A stretch of DNA of 64,000 nucleotides from Sciscionella marina DSM 45152 (lineage in GTDB: Bacteria > Actinomycetota > Actinomycetes > Mycobacteriales > Pseudonocardiaceae), in the NCBI RefSeq assembly GCF_000379465.1, contig NZ_KB905425.1, forward strand, positions 143,163-207,162. The letters are read 5' to 3'. The translations under genes and the position numbers were made by a program. Numbering within the stretch: position 1 is the first letter of the stretch; each line of letters opens with the position of its first letter. Below are positions 52,819 through 60,530 of the stretch, piece after piece. The notes below the pieces were generated by a model. It was given only the letters and a program-made list of their open reading frames with translations. It did not search any database and was not told where the DNA came from.

Positions 52819-53381
52819 AACGACTGATCCTTCTGGTCTGTACCACGGTTCTGCTCGCCGGTTGCTCCACCGGGCAGGACGCGGTGACCGACGGCTCGAA
52901 CACCTATTCGTTCACCTCGCCGGGCGGAAAGACGAGAATCTTCTACCCCGAAGCCGAACGCAAGGCGGCCCCGGAGATTCACGGCGAATCGGTGCGCGAT
53001 CCGGGTAAACAGATCCGGCTCGCCGATTTCCGGGGCAAGGCCGTCGTGATCAATGTGTGGGGTTCCTGGTGCGGGCCCTGCCGTTCCGAAGCGCCCGATC
53101 TGCAGAAGGCCACCGCGAAATTCGGGAACCGGGTGCAATTGCTCGGCGTGAATTTCCGGGACGGACGGCAGCAGGCGAACGATTTCCTCAGCACCCGCGG
53201 GCTGAATTACCCCTCGATCTTCGACCCCGCCGGGCGATCACTGCTCTCGATCGGCAGTTACCCGCTTTCCACCGTGCCGACCACCATGGTGCTCGATCCG
53301 CAGCATCGCGTGGCGGCGATGTACCTGGTGCCGCTCACGCAGTCGGATCTGGAGACGGAACTGCACAAGCTGGTCGGTTGA
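52815..53381 (+). CDS. TlpA/ResA-like thiol-disulfide lipoprotein
   Basis: The 188-residue precursor has a lipobox (VLLAGC) after a short signal peptide, so it is anchored outside the membrane. The thioredoxin fold has the active-site motif WGSWCGPCRSEAPDL. In cytochrome c maturation such proteins reduce the apocytochrome cysteines with electrons from CcdA. The normal partner ccdA is 735 bases downstream, displaced by a toxin-antitoxin pair. Confidence 0.92.
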   Translation: MKRLILLVCTTVLLAGCSTGQDAVTDGSNTYSFTSPGGKTRIFYPEAERKAAPEIHGESVRDPGKQIRLADFRGKAVVINVWGSWCGPCRSEAPDLQKATAKFGNRVQLLGVNFRDGRQQANDFLSTRGLNYPSIFDPAGRSLLSIGSYPLSTVPTTMVLDPQHRVAAMYLVPLTQSDLETELHKLVG

Positions 53382-53407
53382 GTTTTGCCCGTACTTTTGG
53401 CTACGCT
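53378..53407 (+). promoter_or_regulatory. Candidate promoter of the relBE-type operon
   Basis: TTGAGT (53378-53383), 18 bases and TACGCT (53402-53407) form a promoter that overlaps the end of tlpA. The TTG start is six bases after the -10. Confidence 0.45.
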
Positions 53408-53413
53408 CATGTC

Positions 53414-53686
53414 TTGACAGCCGTACCACTCGGCGAAGCGCGCGACAAGCTCTCGGAATATGTGACCGAGGTGGAGCGCACACATGACCGCATCACGATC
53501 ACCAGACATGGCGCTCCGGCAGCCGTGTTGCTTTCTGTTGATGACCTCGAAGGGCTCGAGGAGACGCTCGAGATTCTGCGCACGCCGGGCGAAGTCGAAG
53601 CGATCCGGGAAGGGGTCGCCGAGCTTGATGCGGGCGAAGGGGTCGACTTCGACGAGGTCAAGTCGCGTTACGGCATCGGGAAATAG
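53414..53686 (+). CDS. RelB/Phd-family antitoxin
   Basis: The TTG at 53414 gives 90 residues with TAVPLGEARDKLSEYVTEVE and ITITRHGAPAAVLLSVDDLE, the usual fold of YefM/RelB-type antitoxins that dimerise on DNA and cap a toxin. The C-terminal part (ELDAGEGVDFDEVKSRYGIG) would bind the toxin. It precedes the RelE-type gene by 11 bases. Codon use and lower GC than the surrounding genes suggest acquisition. Confidence 0.88.
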   Translation: MTAVPLGEARDKLSEYVTEVERTHDRITITRHGAPAAVLLSVDDLEGLEETLEILRTPGEVEAIREGVAELDAGEGVDFDEVKSRYGIGK

Positions 53687-53697
53687 CCGTCGAGTTT

Positions 53698-53961
53698 ATG
53701 TCCTACCGGGTCATCATTGCGCCGCGCGCTATCCGTGACCCCGCGAAGCTTCCGGAGAAGATCGCGTCGGCCTGCGCTGAGTTTATCGATGGCCCACTTG
53801 CCACCGATCCCTGGCGGCTCGGGAAGCCGCTGTTCGATGAGTTCTCCGGATTGCATGGTGCGCGTCGCGGTAGTTGCCGGATCGTGTACCGAATCGACGA
53901 TGATGAGAAGAGCATCGAAATCGTCCGGATTGCTCATCGCGGCAAAAGCTACCATCGCTGA
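53698..53961 (+). CDS. RelE/ParE-family toxin
   Basis: The 87-residue protein has the RelE fold: YRVIIAPRAIRDPAKLPEKI, DPWRLGKPLFDEFSGLHGAR and RRGSCRIVYRIDDDEKSIEI, ending VRIAHRGKSYHR. RelE toxins cleave mRNA on the ribosome. It forms an operon with the antitoxin before it. The pair is inserted between tlpA and ccdA, which are adjacent in related genomes, so it is a mobile module; no insertion sequence is present. Confidence 0.9.
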   Translation: MSYRVIIAPRAIRDPAKLPEKIASACAEFIDGPLATDPWRLGKPLFDEFSGLHGARRGSCRIVYRIDDDEKSIEIVRIAHRGKSYHR

Positions 53962-53992
53962 GTCACACTCGTGAAACCCTTGTGAGCTGCGA

Positions 53993-54052
53993 TATGGCTC
54001 GGTTCCTCACTCACTCCGCTCCTCGCTCGCAGGGCTCGCTGCGATGCTCACT
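53993..54052 (+). repeat. Low-complexity CTCACTC/CGCTCG repeat block
   Basis: Between the toxin and ccdA genes a purine-poor block repeats CTCACTC, CTCCGCTC and CTCGCT, with CGCAG-GGCTCG-CTGCG as a 5-bp inverted repeat. It resembles short intergenic repeats seen in other actinobacterial genomes. No further copy was noticed in this window. Confidence 0.4.
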
Positions 54053-54103
54053 CGATCGTCACCTTCGCGCGACCCTGCTGATCGGGGTACGAATAGCACT
54101 GCC

Positions 54104-54109
54104 TAGCAT
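54104..54109 (+). promoter_or_regulatory. Candidate -10 hexamer of leaderless ccdA transcript
   Basis: TAGCAT lies six bases before the GTG at 54116, giving the second half of the split operon its own promoter. Confidence 0.5.
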
Positions 54110-54115
54110 CGAGGA

Positions 54116-54895
54116 GTGAACCCGACCGAGCTCGCCGCTTCGGGGCCGCTTCTGCTGGCCGCGCTGGTCGCGGTGCTCGCCGGTCTGGTGTCGTTCGCAT
54201 CACCGTGCGTCGTACCACTCGTTCCCGGTTACCTGGCCTATCTTGCCGGACTGGTCGGCGCGGACGCTCCCGCGGTCACCGCGGACGAGAAGAAACCGAG
54301 GACCGGGAAAGGGAAGGTCGCCGGGGCCGCCGCCCTGTTCGTGCTCGGTTTCACGGTGGTGTTCTGCGCGCTCACGGTGACGGTGTTCGGTGTGACGACG
54401 GCGTTGCGGGTGAACGAGGACCTGTTGCAGCGCATCGGCGGGGTGGTCACGATCGCGCTCGCCCTGGTGTTCATCGGCCTTGTCCCCGGCGCGCAGCGCA
54501 CGCTGCGGCTGCGGTTCACCCCGCGCGCGAGCCTGATCGGCGCACCGCTGCTGGGCGGGGTGTTCGCGCTCGGCTGGACCCCGTGCATCGGCCCGACGCT
54601 CGCCGGCGTGCTCTCGCTGACCGCGGGCACCGAGGCGGGCAGTTCGACCACCCGCGGGGTGCTGCTCATCGTGCTCTACTGCCTCGGCCTCGGCCTGCCC
54701 TTCGTGGTGATCGCGGTCGGCGCGCGCTGGGCGATCAGCGCGACCGCGTGGATCAAACGGCATGTGCGCGGGGTACAGATCTTCGGCGGGGTGTTGCTGC
54801 TGCTCGTGGGTATCGCACTCGTCACCGGGTTGTGGGGATCGCTGATCGCGTGGATCCAGGGCAACCTCGTCTCGAATACGGAGCTGCCGATATGA
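54116..54895 (+). CDS. ccdA: Cytochrome c biogenesis protein CcdA
   Basis: The 259-residue membrane protein has six helices of the DsbD/CcdA family and passes electrons from cytosolic thioredoxin to TlpA/ResA. The two active-site cysteines are in VSFASPCVVPLVPGYLAYLAG and ALGWTPCIGPTLAGVLSL. It shares ATGA with resB. In other actinobacteria it follows tlpA directly; here the toxin-antitoxin pair intervenes. Confidence 0.95.
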   Translation: MNPTELAASGPLLLAALVAVLAGLVSFASPCVVPLVPGYLAYLAGLVGADAPAVTADEKKPRTGKGKVAGAAALFVLGFTVVFCALTVTVFGVTTALRVNEDLLQRIGGVVTIALALVFIGLVPGAQRTLRLRFTPRASLIGAPLLGGVFALGWTPCIGPTLAGVLSLTAGTEAGSSTTRGVLLIVLYCLGLGLPFVVIAVGARWAISATAWIKRHVRGVQIFGGVLLLLVGIALVTGLWGSLIAWIQGNLVSNTELPI

Positions 54896-56499
54896 CGACG
54901 GGCACTGTGTCCGAAACCGGTTCGCCGCAACGGAATCGGCGGCCGAATCGAGTGCTTTCCTTCCTGCGCAACACCTGGCGCGGGCTCACCTCGATGCGTA
55001 CCGCGCTGATCCTGCTCTTCCTGCTCGCGCTGGCCACCATGCCGGGTGCGCTGTTGCCGCAGCATTCGCTGAACGAGGGCAAGACCCAGACCTACATCAG
55101 TGAGCACGGCTGGTGGGGGCGGCTGCTGGACGCGACCGGTTTCCTGAACGTGTACTCCAGCGTCTGGTTCGCGGCGATCTATCTGCTGCTGATGATCTCG
55201 CTGGTCGGCTGCCTGCTGCCGCGGTCGGTCGAGCACGCGCGCCAGCTGCGGGAACAGCCGGTCCTGGTGCCGCGGAACTTCGACCGCTTGCCGCACAAGG
55301 CATCCGCCACGGTCACCGCGAGCCCGGATGAGGTCCTGGCCAGTGCGCGCCCGCTGCTGCGCGGCTGGCGCATCGCGGAGCGCTCCGAGGACAGCGGGGT
55401 GCGCACCATCAGCGCGGAGAAGGGTTTCCTGCGCGAGGTGGGCAACCTGATGTTCCACTTCGCGCTGCTCGGCCTGATCATCTCGGTGGCGCTGGGCAGC
55501 ATGTTCTCCTACAAGGGACAGGTCGCGGTCATCGCGGACGGTTCGCAGTTCTGCAACTCCGGTCCGCTGGCCTACGACGCGTTCACTCCCGGACCGCGGG
55601 TGGACGGCACCAACCTGGCGCCCTTCTGCGTCAAGGTCAACGACTTCACGGCGCGGTATCTGGCGAACCGGCAGCCGACCCAGTACGAGTCCAATGTCGA
55701 GTACCAGTCGGGCAAGGACCTGCAGACAGGTCAATGGCGCCCGTATCACCTGGAGGTCAACGACCCGCTCCGAGTCGCGGGGGATCGGGTCTATCTCCTC
55801 GATCACGGCTACGCGCCCACGGTCACCGTGACCTACCCGAACGGGGAGAAGCGCACCCAGACCCAGGTGTTCCGGCCGACCGAGGTGAGCACCTACTTCT
55901 CCGAGGGCGCGGTGAAGTTCACCGAGACGCCGGGGATCACCGATCCGGTCGAGCAACGCAAGAAGCAACTCGCGGTCACCGGGCTGTTCGCGCCGACCGC
56001 GGCCATGCAGGGCAAGCTGCTGGCCGGTTCGACGAACCCGGAACTGCGCGATCCGGTGTTCGCCGCCGATGTCTACCAGGGTGACCTCGGCGTCGATTCG
56101 GGCAAGGGACAGTCGATCTACGAGATCGATCACCAGATGATCGCCCAGGACCGGCTGCACCGGGTCGACCGGGTCAACCTGAAGCCCGGGCAGCAGACCA
56201 AGCTCGCCGACGGCACCGCGGTCCGCTTCGACGGAGTGAAGAAGTTCGCCTCCCTCGAGATCGCCCACGATCCGACCCAGGTCTGGGTGCTCGTGTTCGC
56301 GATCGCGCTGCTGCTCGGCCTGTTCGGTTCGCTGGTCATCAAGCGCAGGCGGGTGTGGCTGCGGGCGAAGCCGGCTGCGGACGGGTCTACCCTGATCACC
56401 GTCGGCGCGCTCGCCCGCACCGACCAGGCCGGATACGGCGAGGAATTCACCAAACTCTCGCGTGCGCTGCTCACTGCCACCCGTGGGAAGGACGACTGA
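54892..56499 (+). CDS. resB: Cytochrome c biogenesis protein ResB
   Basis: The 535-residue protein has three N-terminal helices, a large extracytoplasmic domain (residues 190-460) and a final helix (VLVFAIALLLGLFGSLVI). TSMRTALILLFLLALATMPGA and LREVGNLMFHFALLGLIIS are typical. ResB and CcsA together form the heme-lyase complex of system II. It overlaps both neighbours (ATGA and TGATG). Confidence 0.95.
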   Translation: MTTGTVSETGSPQRNRRPNRVLSFLRNTWRGLTSMRTALILLFLLALATMPGALLPQHSLNEGKTQTYISEHGWWGRLLDATGFLNVYSSVWFAAIYLLLMISLVGCLLPRSVEHARQLREQPVLVPRNFDRLPHKASATVTASPDEVLASARPLLRGWRIAERSEDSGVRTISAEKGFLREVGNLMFHFALLGLIISVALGSMFSYKGQVAVIADGSQFCNSGPLAYDAFTPGPRVDGTNLAPFCVKVNDFTARYLANRQPTQYESNVEYQSGKDLQTGQWRPYHLEVNDPLRVAGDRVYLLDHGYAPTVTVTYPNGEKRTQTQVFRPTEVSTYFSEGAVKFTETPGITDPVEQRKKQLAVTGLFAPTAAMQGKLLAGSTNPELRDPVFAADVYQGDLGVDSGKGQSIYEIDHQMIAQDRLHRVDRVNLKPGQQTKLADGTAVRFDGVKKFASLEIAHDPTQVWVLVFAIALLLGLFGSLVIKRRRVWLRAKPAADGSTLITVGALARTDQAGYGEEFTKLSRALLTATRGKDD

Positions 56500-57503
56500 T
56501 GGCGATCAACGCGACTCTCTCGCAGTTCAGCGACTACGCCTTCGCGACGGCGATCGCGATCTACGTGTTCGCGTTCGTGCTCTACCTTGCCGATGTCGCG
56601 TTCAACCGGCAGCGGGCACGCGCACGGGAACGGGAACTGGTCACCGCGGGCGGCGGTGAGGATCGCGGCGGCACCGAACTGCCCGGTTCCGGGATCGTCG
56701 ACTCCACCGTGGACGTCGACGTTCCCGCGCCGAAGGGCGACGACCGCCCCCTCTCCGCGCGCTTCGGCCGGATGGGTGTGGCGCTGACCGTGCTCGGGCT
56801 GCTGGTGCAGGCCGCCTCGATCGTGTTGCGCGGACTCGCGGTGGAGCGCTGGCCGCTCGGCAACATGTACGAGTACATCGCGTTCATCACCGCGGTCGGG
56901 ATCGGCGCCTTCCTGGTGCTCGCGAAGCGGTTTCCCATTCACCGCATCGGGGCATGGGTGCTGCTGCCGGTGATCGTGCTGATGTGGCTCGGCGCGACCG
57001 TGCTCTACGCGAACGCGGCCCCGGTGATGCCCGCGCTCCAGTCCTACTGGCTGGTCATCCATGTGACGATCATCTCGGCCTCCACCGGTCTGCTGCTCGT
57101 TCCCGGGGTGGCCAGCCTGATGTACCTGCTGCGCTCGATCAACGAGAGCAACCCGCGCAAGCTCGCCCGGTTCGTGCAGCGGCTGCCCGCGAAGGACGCA
57201 CTGGACCGGGTCGCGTACCGCACCACGATCTTCGCCTTCCCGCTCTACACCGTCGGGGTCATCTGCGGGGCGATCTGGGCCGAGCGCGCCTGGGGTTCGT
57301 TCTGGAGCTGGGACCCCAAGGAGACCGTGGCGCTCGTCGCGTGGGTGGTGTACGCGATCTACCTGCACGCACGGTCCACCGCGGGGTGGCGGGGCAATCC
57401 GGCGGCGGCGATCAACTCGATCGGGTTCGTCGTCACCGTGTTCAATCTGTTCTTCATCAACCTCGTCACTACCGGTATGCACTCCTACGCCGGCGTTTCC
57501 TGA
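56499..57503 (+). CDS. ccsA: Cytochrome c biogenesis protein CcsA/CcsB (ResC)
   Basis: The 334-residue protein has eight helices and the heme-handling motif WGSFWSWDPKETVALVAW of CcsA. Other helices carry His residues, such as YWLVIHVTIISASTGLLL and HARSTAGW. It moves heme to the outer face of the membrane and attaches it to cytochrome c with ResB. The start codon overlaps the resB stop (TGATG). A gap of 87 bases separates it from the MinD-like gene. Confidence 0.95.
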   Translation: MAINATLSQFSDYAFATAIAIYVFAFVLYLADVAFNRQRARARERELVTAGGGEDRGGTELPGSGIVDSTVDVDVPAPKGDDRPLSARFGRMGVALTVLGLLVQAASIVLRGLAVERWPLGNMYEYIAFITAVGIGAFLVLAKRFPIHRIGAWVLLPVIVLMWLGATVLYANAAPVMPALQSYWLVIHVTIISASTGLLLVPGVASLMYLLRSINESNPRKLARFVQRLPAKDALDRVAYRTTIFAFPLYTVGVICGAIWAERAWGSFWSWDPKETVALVAWVVYAIYLHARSTAGWRGNPAAAINSIGFVVTVFNLFFINLVTTGMHSYAGVS

Positions 57504-57590
57504 ACGCGCTTGTTACGTGGACCAATGCGGCGGTGAAGGCTACCGTCGACAGGAGAGCGTGTTCGACCGACAAGGAGAGAGAGGACGCCG

Positions 57591-58985
57591 GTGACCGGAG
57601 GGTTCGGACCAGACGACGCGCAGGGCGGGCGGCACACCGCGTCGTGGCAACCACCGGAGGAGCCGACGCGCGCCGTGTGGCCAGGGGAGGCTGCGGGCAC
57701 CAATGGTGCTGTGGACAACAGCGAGGGCCAGCAGGACAGTGAGCCGACCAGCCCGGCGCAGCCGCCCATCGCCTATCAGCCGGGACAACCGCCGCCGCAG
57801 CCCGATTATGGGCAGTACCAGCAGGGGCCACAGCCGAACTACGGGCCCGCCTCCGGAGGGTTCGCGCAGCAGCAGGCCGCGCAGCAACAACAGCCGTCCG
57901 GGTACTATCCGCAGCAGCAGCCCCACTATGGCGCGCAGCCGCAGCAGCAGTACCCGCAGCAACCGCCGCAGCAGAGCCCGTACACCCCGCAGGGCCCGGC
58001 CGGACCGGCGCCCGATGACCTCGCGCGGCACGCCTCCAAGGCCACCCAGGACCTGTCCAGCGCGCAGCTGCTGAAGAACAACAAGCGCACCCCGCGCGGT
58101 GGCTGGCGCAAGGCCGTCTACGTGGCCACCGGACACGCGGTGAACCTGGGGGAGAGCCCGGCCGACATCCGCCGCCGTGAGCTGATCACCGGCATCAACC
58201 AGCCGCTGCGTGGCTGCTACAAGATCGCGATGCTCTCGCTCAAGGGCGGGGTCGGCAAGACCACGACCACCGCGACCCTCGGTTCGACCTTCGCCTCACT
58301 GCGCGGGGACCGGGTGATCGCGGTGGACGCGAACCCCGATCGGGGCACGCTGTCCCAGAAGATCCCGCTGGAGACCACCGCGACCGTGCGGCACCTGCTG
58401 CGGGACGCGAACCGGATCACCCGCTACTCGGATGTGCGCGCGTACACCTCGCAGGGGCCCTCGCGGCTGGAGGTGCTCGCCTCCGAACAGGACCCCGCGG
58501 TCTCCGAGGCGTTCTCCGAGACCGACTACCGGCGCACCATCGACCTGCTCGAGCACTTCTACAACATCGTGCTCACCGACTGCGGGACCGGTCTCATGCA
58601 CAGCGCCATGAAGGGCGTGCTGGACATCGCGGACTCGCTGATCATCGTGTCCTCGAGCTCGATCGACGGGGCCCGCTCGGCCTCGGCGACGATCGACTGG
58701 CTGGACGCGCACGGCTACCGTGACCTGGTCGGCCGTTCGGTGACCGTGGTCAGCTCGGTGCGCCCCAAATCGGGCAAGGTGAATCTGGACCGGTTGACCG
58801 AGCACTTCGCGGCACGCTGCCGTGCGGTGTGCCCGATCCCGTTCGACCCGCACCTGGAAGAGGGGGCCGAGGTCGATCTGGACCGGCTCGCCGCGCCCAC
58901 CCGCCTCGCGCTGCTCGAGCTCGCGGCCACTGTGGCCCAGGATTTCCCCCATGACCAGCAGTGGGGCGCCGGTAACCCCCGCTGA
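57591..58985 (+). CDS. MinD/ParA-like ATPase with Pro/Gln-rich N-terminus
   Basis: The 464-residue protein has a 140-residue low-complexity N-terminus rich in Gln, Pro and Tyr, then a deviant Walker A ATPase domain: KIAMLSLKGGVGKTTTTATL with the signature Lys, RVIAVDANPDRGTLSQKI and LTDCGTGLMHSAMKGVLD. It lacks a membrane helix. MinD-like proteins position complexes on membranes; the linker resembles that of EspI-type and Rv0530-like ATPases. The target is unknown. GGAGAGAGG precedes the GTG. It follows the cytochrome genes in the mycobacterial locus too. Confidence 0.87.
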   Translation: MTGGFGPDDAQGGRHTASWQPPEEPTRAVWPGEAAGTNGAVDNSEGQQDSEPTSPAQPPIAYQPGQPPPQPDYGQYQQGPQPNYGPASGGFAQQQAAQQQQPSGYYPQQQPHYGAQPQQQYPQQPPQQSPYTPQGPAGPAPDDLARHASKATQDLSSAQLLKNNKRTPRGGWRKAVYVATGHAVNLGESPADIRRRELITGINQPLRGCYKIAMLSLKGGVGKTTTTATLGSTFASLRGDRVIAVDANPDRGTLSQKIPLETTATVRHLLRDANRITRYSDVRAYTSQGPSRLEVLASEQDPAVSEAFSETDYRRTIDLLEHFYNIVLTDCGTGLMHSAMKGVLDIADSLIIVSSSSIDGARSASATIDWLDAHGYRDLVGRSVTVVSSVRPKSGKVNLDRLTEHFAARCRAVCPIPFDPHLEEGAEVDLDRLAAPTRLALLELAATVAQDFPHDQQWGAGNPR

Positions 58986-59198
58986 TCAGTCGTTGCGGTA
59001 CTTGTCCAGGCTACGCAGGAACTCCGGGTCGTCGTCCGGGCCGATGACCCGGCCCTGTTGCTGCGGCTGCGCCTGCTCTTCCTCGCGTTCCTGCGGCAGG
59101 ACGAACTGATCCGTCCGGGTGGGATCGTTCATCCGCAGCAGCTTCCACAACACGACCCCTATCGTCACGGCGCCGACCGCAGCGAGCAGGTACAGCAT
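58986..59198 (-). CDS. Small single-helix membrane protein
   Basis: The ATG at 59196-59198, seven bases after GGAGG, gives 70 residues. One helix (LYLLAAVGAVTIGVVLWKLL) is followed by a charged cytosolic tail (RTDQFVLPQEREEEQAQPQQ, then PDDDPEFLRSLDKYRND). Homologues occur next to bldC in other actinobacteria, in my recollection. The function is unknown. It is convergent with the MinD-like gene, with no spare bases between stops. Confidence 0.75.
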   Translation of the reverse strand: MLYLLAAVGAVTIGVVLWKLLRMNDPTRTDQFVLPQEREEEQAQPQQQGRVIGPDDDPEFLRSLDKYRND

Positions 59199-59274
59199 CA
59201 AGCCACCTCCGAGCACGTCTGCAACCCAGCGTACCCGTGCTCGCCCGCGGTCGGTTACCGCTCGTGTCGACCGA

Positions 59275-59496
59275 TCAGTGGTGTTCTGGTTCGGTGGTCA
59301 ACTCCGTGAGGAGCGACTGGACCTCGGCCTCGCGGAACCGGCGGTGCCCGCCGGGGGTGCGAATGGAGCCGATACGGCCGGCGGTTGCCCAGCGCGTCAC
59401 GGTCTTGGGGTCGACGCGGAACAACGTTGCGACCTCACCAGGGGTCAGCAACCGTTCACCGACCTGCTGGTTGTCCTGTCCGATTGTCGCGGTCAC
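59275..59496 (-). CDS. bldC: BldC-type MerR-like developmental regulator
   Basis: The 73-residue protein consists of one winged helix: LLTPGEVATLFRVDPKTVTR, WATAGRIGSIRTPGGHRRFR. It is nearly the whole BldC family consensus; in Streptomyces BldC holds back entry into development. It has no effector domain and binds as head-to-tail oligomers on direct repeats. AAGGAGG precedes the GTG start by nine bases. In this organism it may control development or secondary metabolism. Confidence 0.94.
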   Translation of the reverse strand: MTATIGQDNQQVGERLLTPGEVATLFRVDPKTVTRWATAGRIGSIRTPGGHRRFREAEVQSLLTELTTEPEHH

Positions 59497-59690
59497 GGCA
59501 AAGAACCTCCTTGCGCCAAGTACGACTTATGCGACACATCGTGGCACTCCGACCCCCAGGTACTCGAACACTTAGCTTTCAGTAAAGGGGAATTAAAGTA
59601 CAAAGCGGACGCTGTGGACATTTCTCCACGTCAGGGCGGTACGGAGCGCAGGACAGTTCACACCGCTCGTACACGAATCCGTTGTCCGCT

Positions 59691-59760
59691 TTACCAAGAA
59701 GGCCCGGAGGCAGGCCGACTCGGCTTACCGGAGGCCGGATCGGTATCCACCGGCACAGTA
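59691..59760 (+). repeat. Intergenic repeat, copy B (upstream of Lrp gene)
   Basis: This copy of the element at 302-382 lacks its central hairpin. It shares ACCAAG-AGGCC at 59693-59704, GCCGACTCGG and CGGAGGCCGG-T-GGTATC-ACCGGCA-CAGTA to 59760. Its last bases run into the -10 hexamer of the Lrp gene. Between bldC and this copy an inverted repeat GTGGA-CATTTC-TCCAC (59613-59628) is also present. Confidence 0.7.
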
Positions 59761-59764
59761 CTCT
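59759..59764 (+). promoter_or_regulatory. Candidate -10 hexamer of leaderless Lrp transcript
   Basis: TACTCT overlaps the right end of repeat copy B and lies six bases before the GTG at 59771. Confidence 0.5.
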
Positions 59765-59770
59765 CGTTCC

Positions 59771-60247
59771 GTGGACGCGATCGACCGGAAACTCATCGCC
59801 ATCCTCCGCGAGGACGGCAGGGCCACCTACGCCGAACTGGGCAGGGCGGTCGGGCTCTCCGCTTCCTCGGCGCACGAGCGGGTCGCCAAGCTGGAGAACT
59901 CCGGTGTGATCGTCGGCTATCACGCGGTCGTCGACCCGCGCGCCATCGGACTCGGGGTGACCGCGCTCGTCGGGATCCAGCCCACCGACAATGCCGATGA
60001 CGAGGAGGTCGCCGACGAGCTGGAGCGGCTGGCCGAGGTGGAGTCCTGCTACCGGGTCGCCGGTGAGGAGGCGTTCATCGTGAAGGTGCGGGTCGGCACG
60101 GTGGACGAGCTCGAACTCTCCCTCGGGCGGTTGCGGCGCATCGGCGGGGTGGGCAGGACACGTACCACCGTCGTGCTCTCCACCCGGTTCGAGAGCAGGC
60201 CGAATTCGAGCGAGGAGAGTGCGGGTATCCTTGGCGAACGTGAGTGA
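59771..60247 (+). CDS. Lrp/AsnC-family transcriptional regulator
   Basis: The 158-residue protein has an N-terminal helix-turn-helix (DAIDRKLIAILREDGRATYA, then SASSAHERVAKLENSG) and a C-terminal RAM domain (GLGVTALVGIQP, ELERLAEVESCYRVAGEEAF). Lrp-type regulators sense amino acids. Its position before a Cds1-like cysteine-degrading enzyme suggests cysteine or a related amino acid as signal. The stop overlaps the DUF4229 start region. Confidence 0.92.
   Translation: MDAIDRKLIAILREDGRATYAELGRAVGLSASSAHERVAKLENSGVIVGYHAVVDPRAIGLGVTALVGIQPTDNADDEEVADELERLAEVESCYRVAGEEAFIVKVRVGTVDELELSLGRLRRIGGVGRTRTTVVLSTRFESRPNSSEESAGILGERE
60226..60231 (+). promoter_or_regulatory. Candidate -10 hexamer of leaderless DUF4229 transcript
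   Basis: TATCCT lies eight bases before the GTG at 60240. Confidence 0.4.
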
Positions 60248-60530
60248 AGGGCAACAGGAAGCAGCACGGCCGTCCGGCGGGCTCTGGGGCAATCTCGCGC
60301 TGTACACGCTCGCGCGGATCGTCATCATCGCCGTGGTGACGGCGGTGCTCACGCTCATCGGTGTTCCGCTGCTCGTCTCCCTCCCGGTCGCGATCATCGT
60401 GGCCTTCCCGATCTCCGTGTTCGCCTTCCGCGGGCTGCGCAACCGGACCACGGCCGCGCTCGCCGCCCGCACGGCGAACCGGGACGCCGAGCGTGAGCGG
60501 CTGCGCGCCGAGCTCCGGGGTGGTCAGTGA
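60240..60530 (+). CDS. DUF4229 membrane protein
   Basis: From the GTG at 60240 the protein has 96 residues: two helices ([20 protein letters not shown] and [18 protein letters not shown]) and a charged tail ([16 protein letters not shown]). This is the DUF4229 pattern of actinobacteria; the function is unknown. It overlaps the end of the Lrp gene and shares GTGA with the Cds1-like gene. Confidence 0.82.
   Translation: MSEGQQEAARPSGGLWGNLALYTLARIVIIAVVTAVLTLIGVPLLVSLPVAIIVAFPISVFAFRGLRNRTTAALAARTANRDAERERLRAELRGGQ

Noticed and set aside
56691-56714. CTCCACCGTGGAC in ccsA as another member of the GTCCA-N3-TGGAC family
   Set aside because: Its first arm base is wrong and its codons are the common ones, so it may simply reflect normal coding sequence.
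57734-57996. Short CAG-rich direct repeats (possible CRISPR or minisatellite)
   Set aside because: They encode the Gln/Pro-rich N-terminus of the MinD-like protein in frame, with irregular spacing and no unique spacers.
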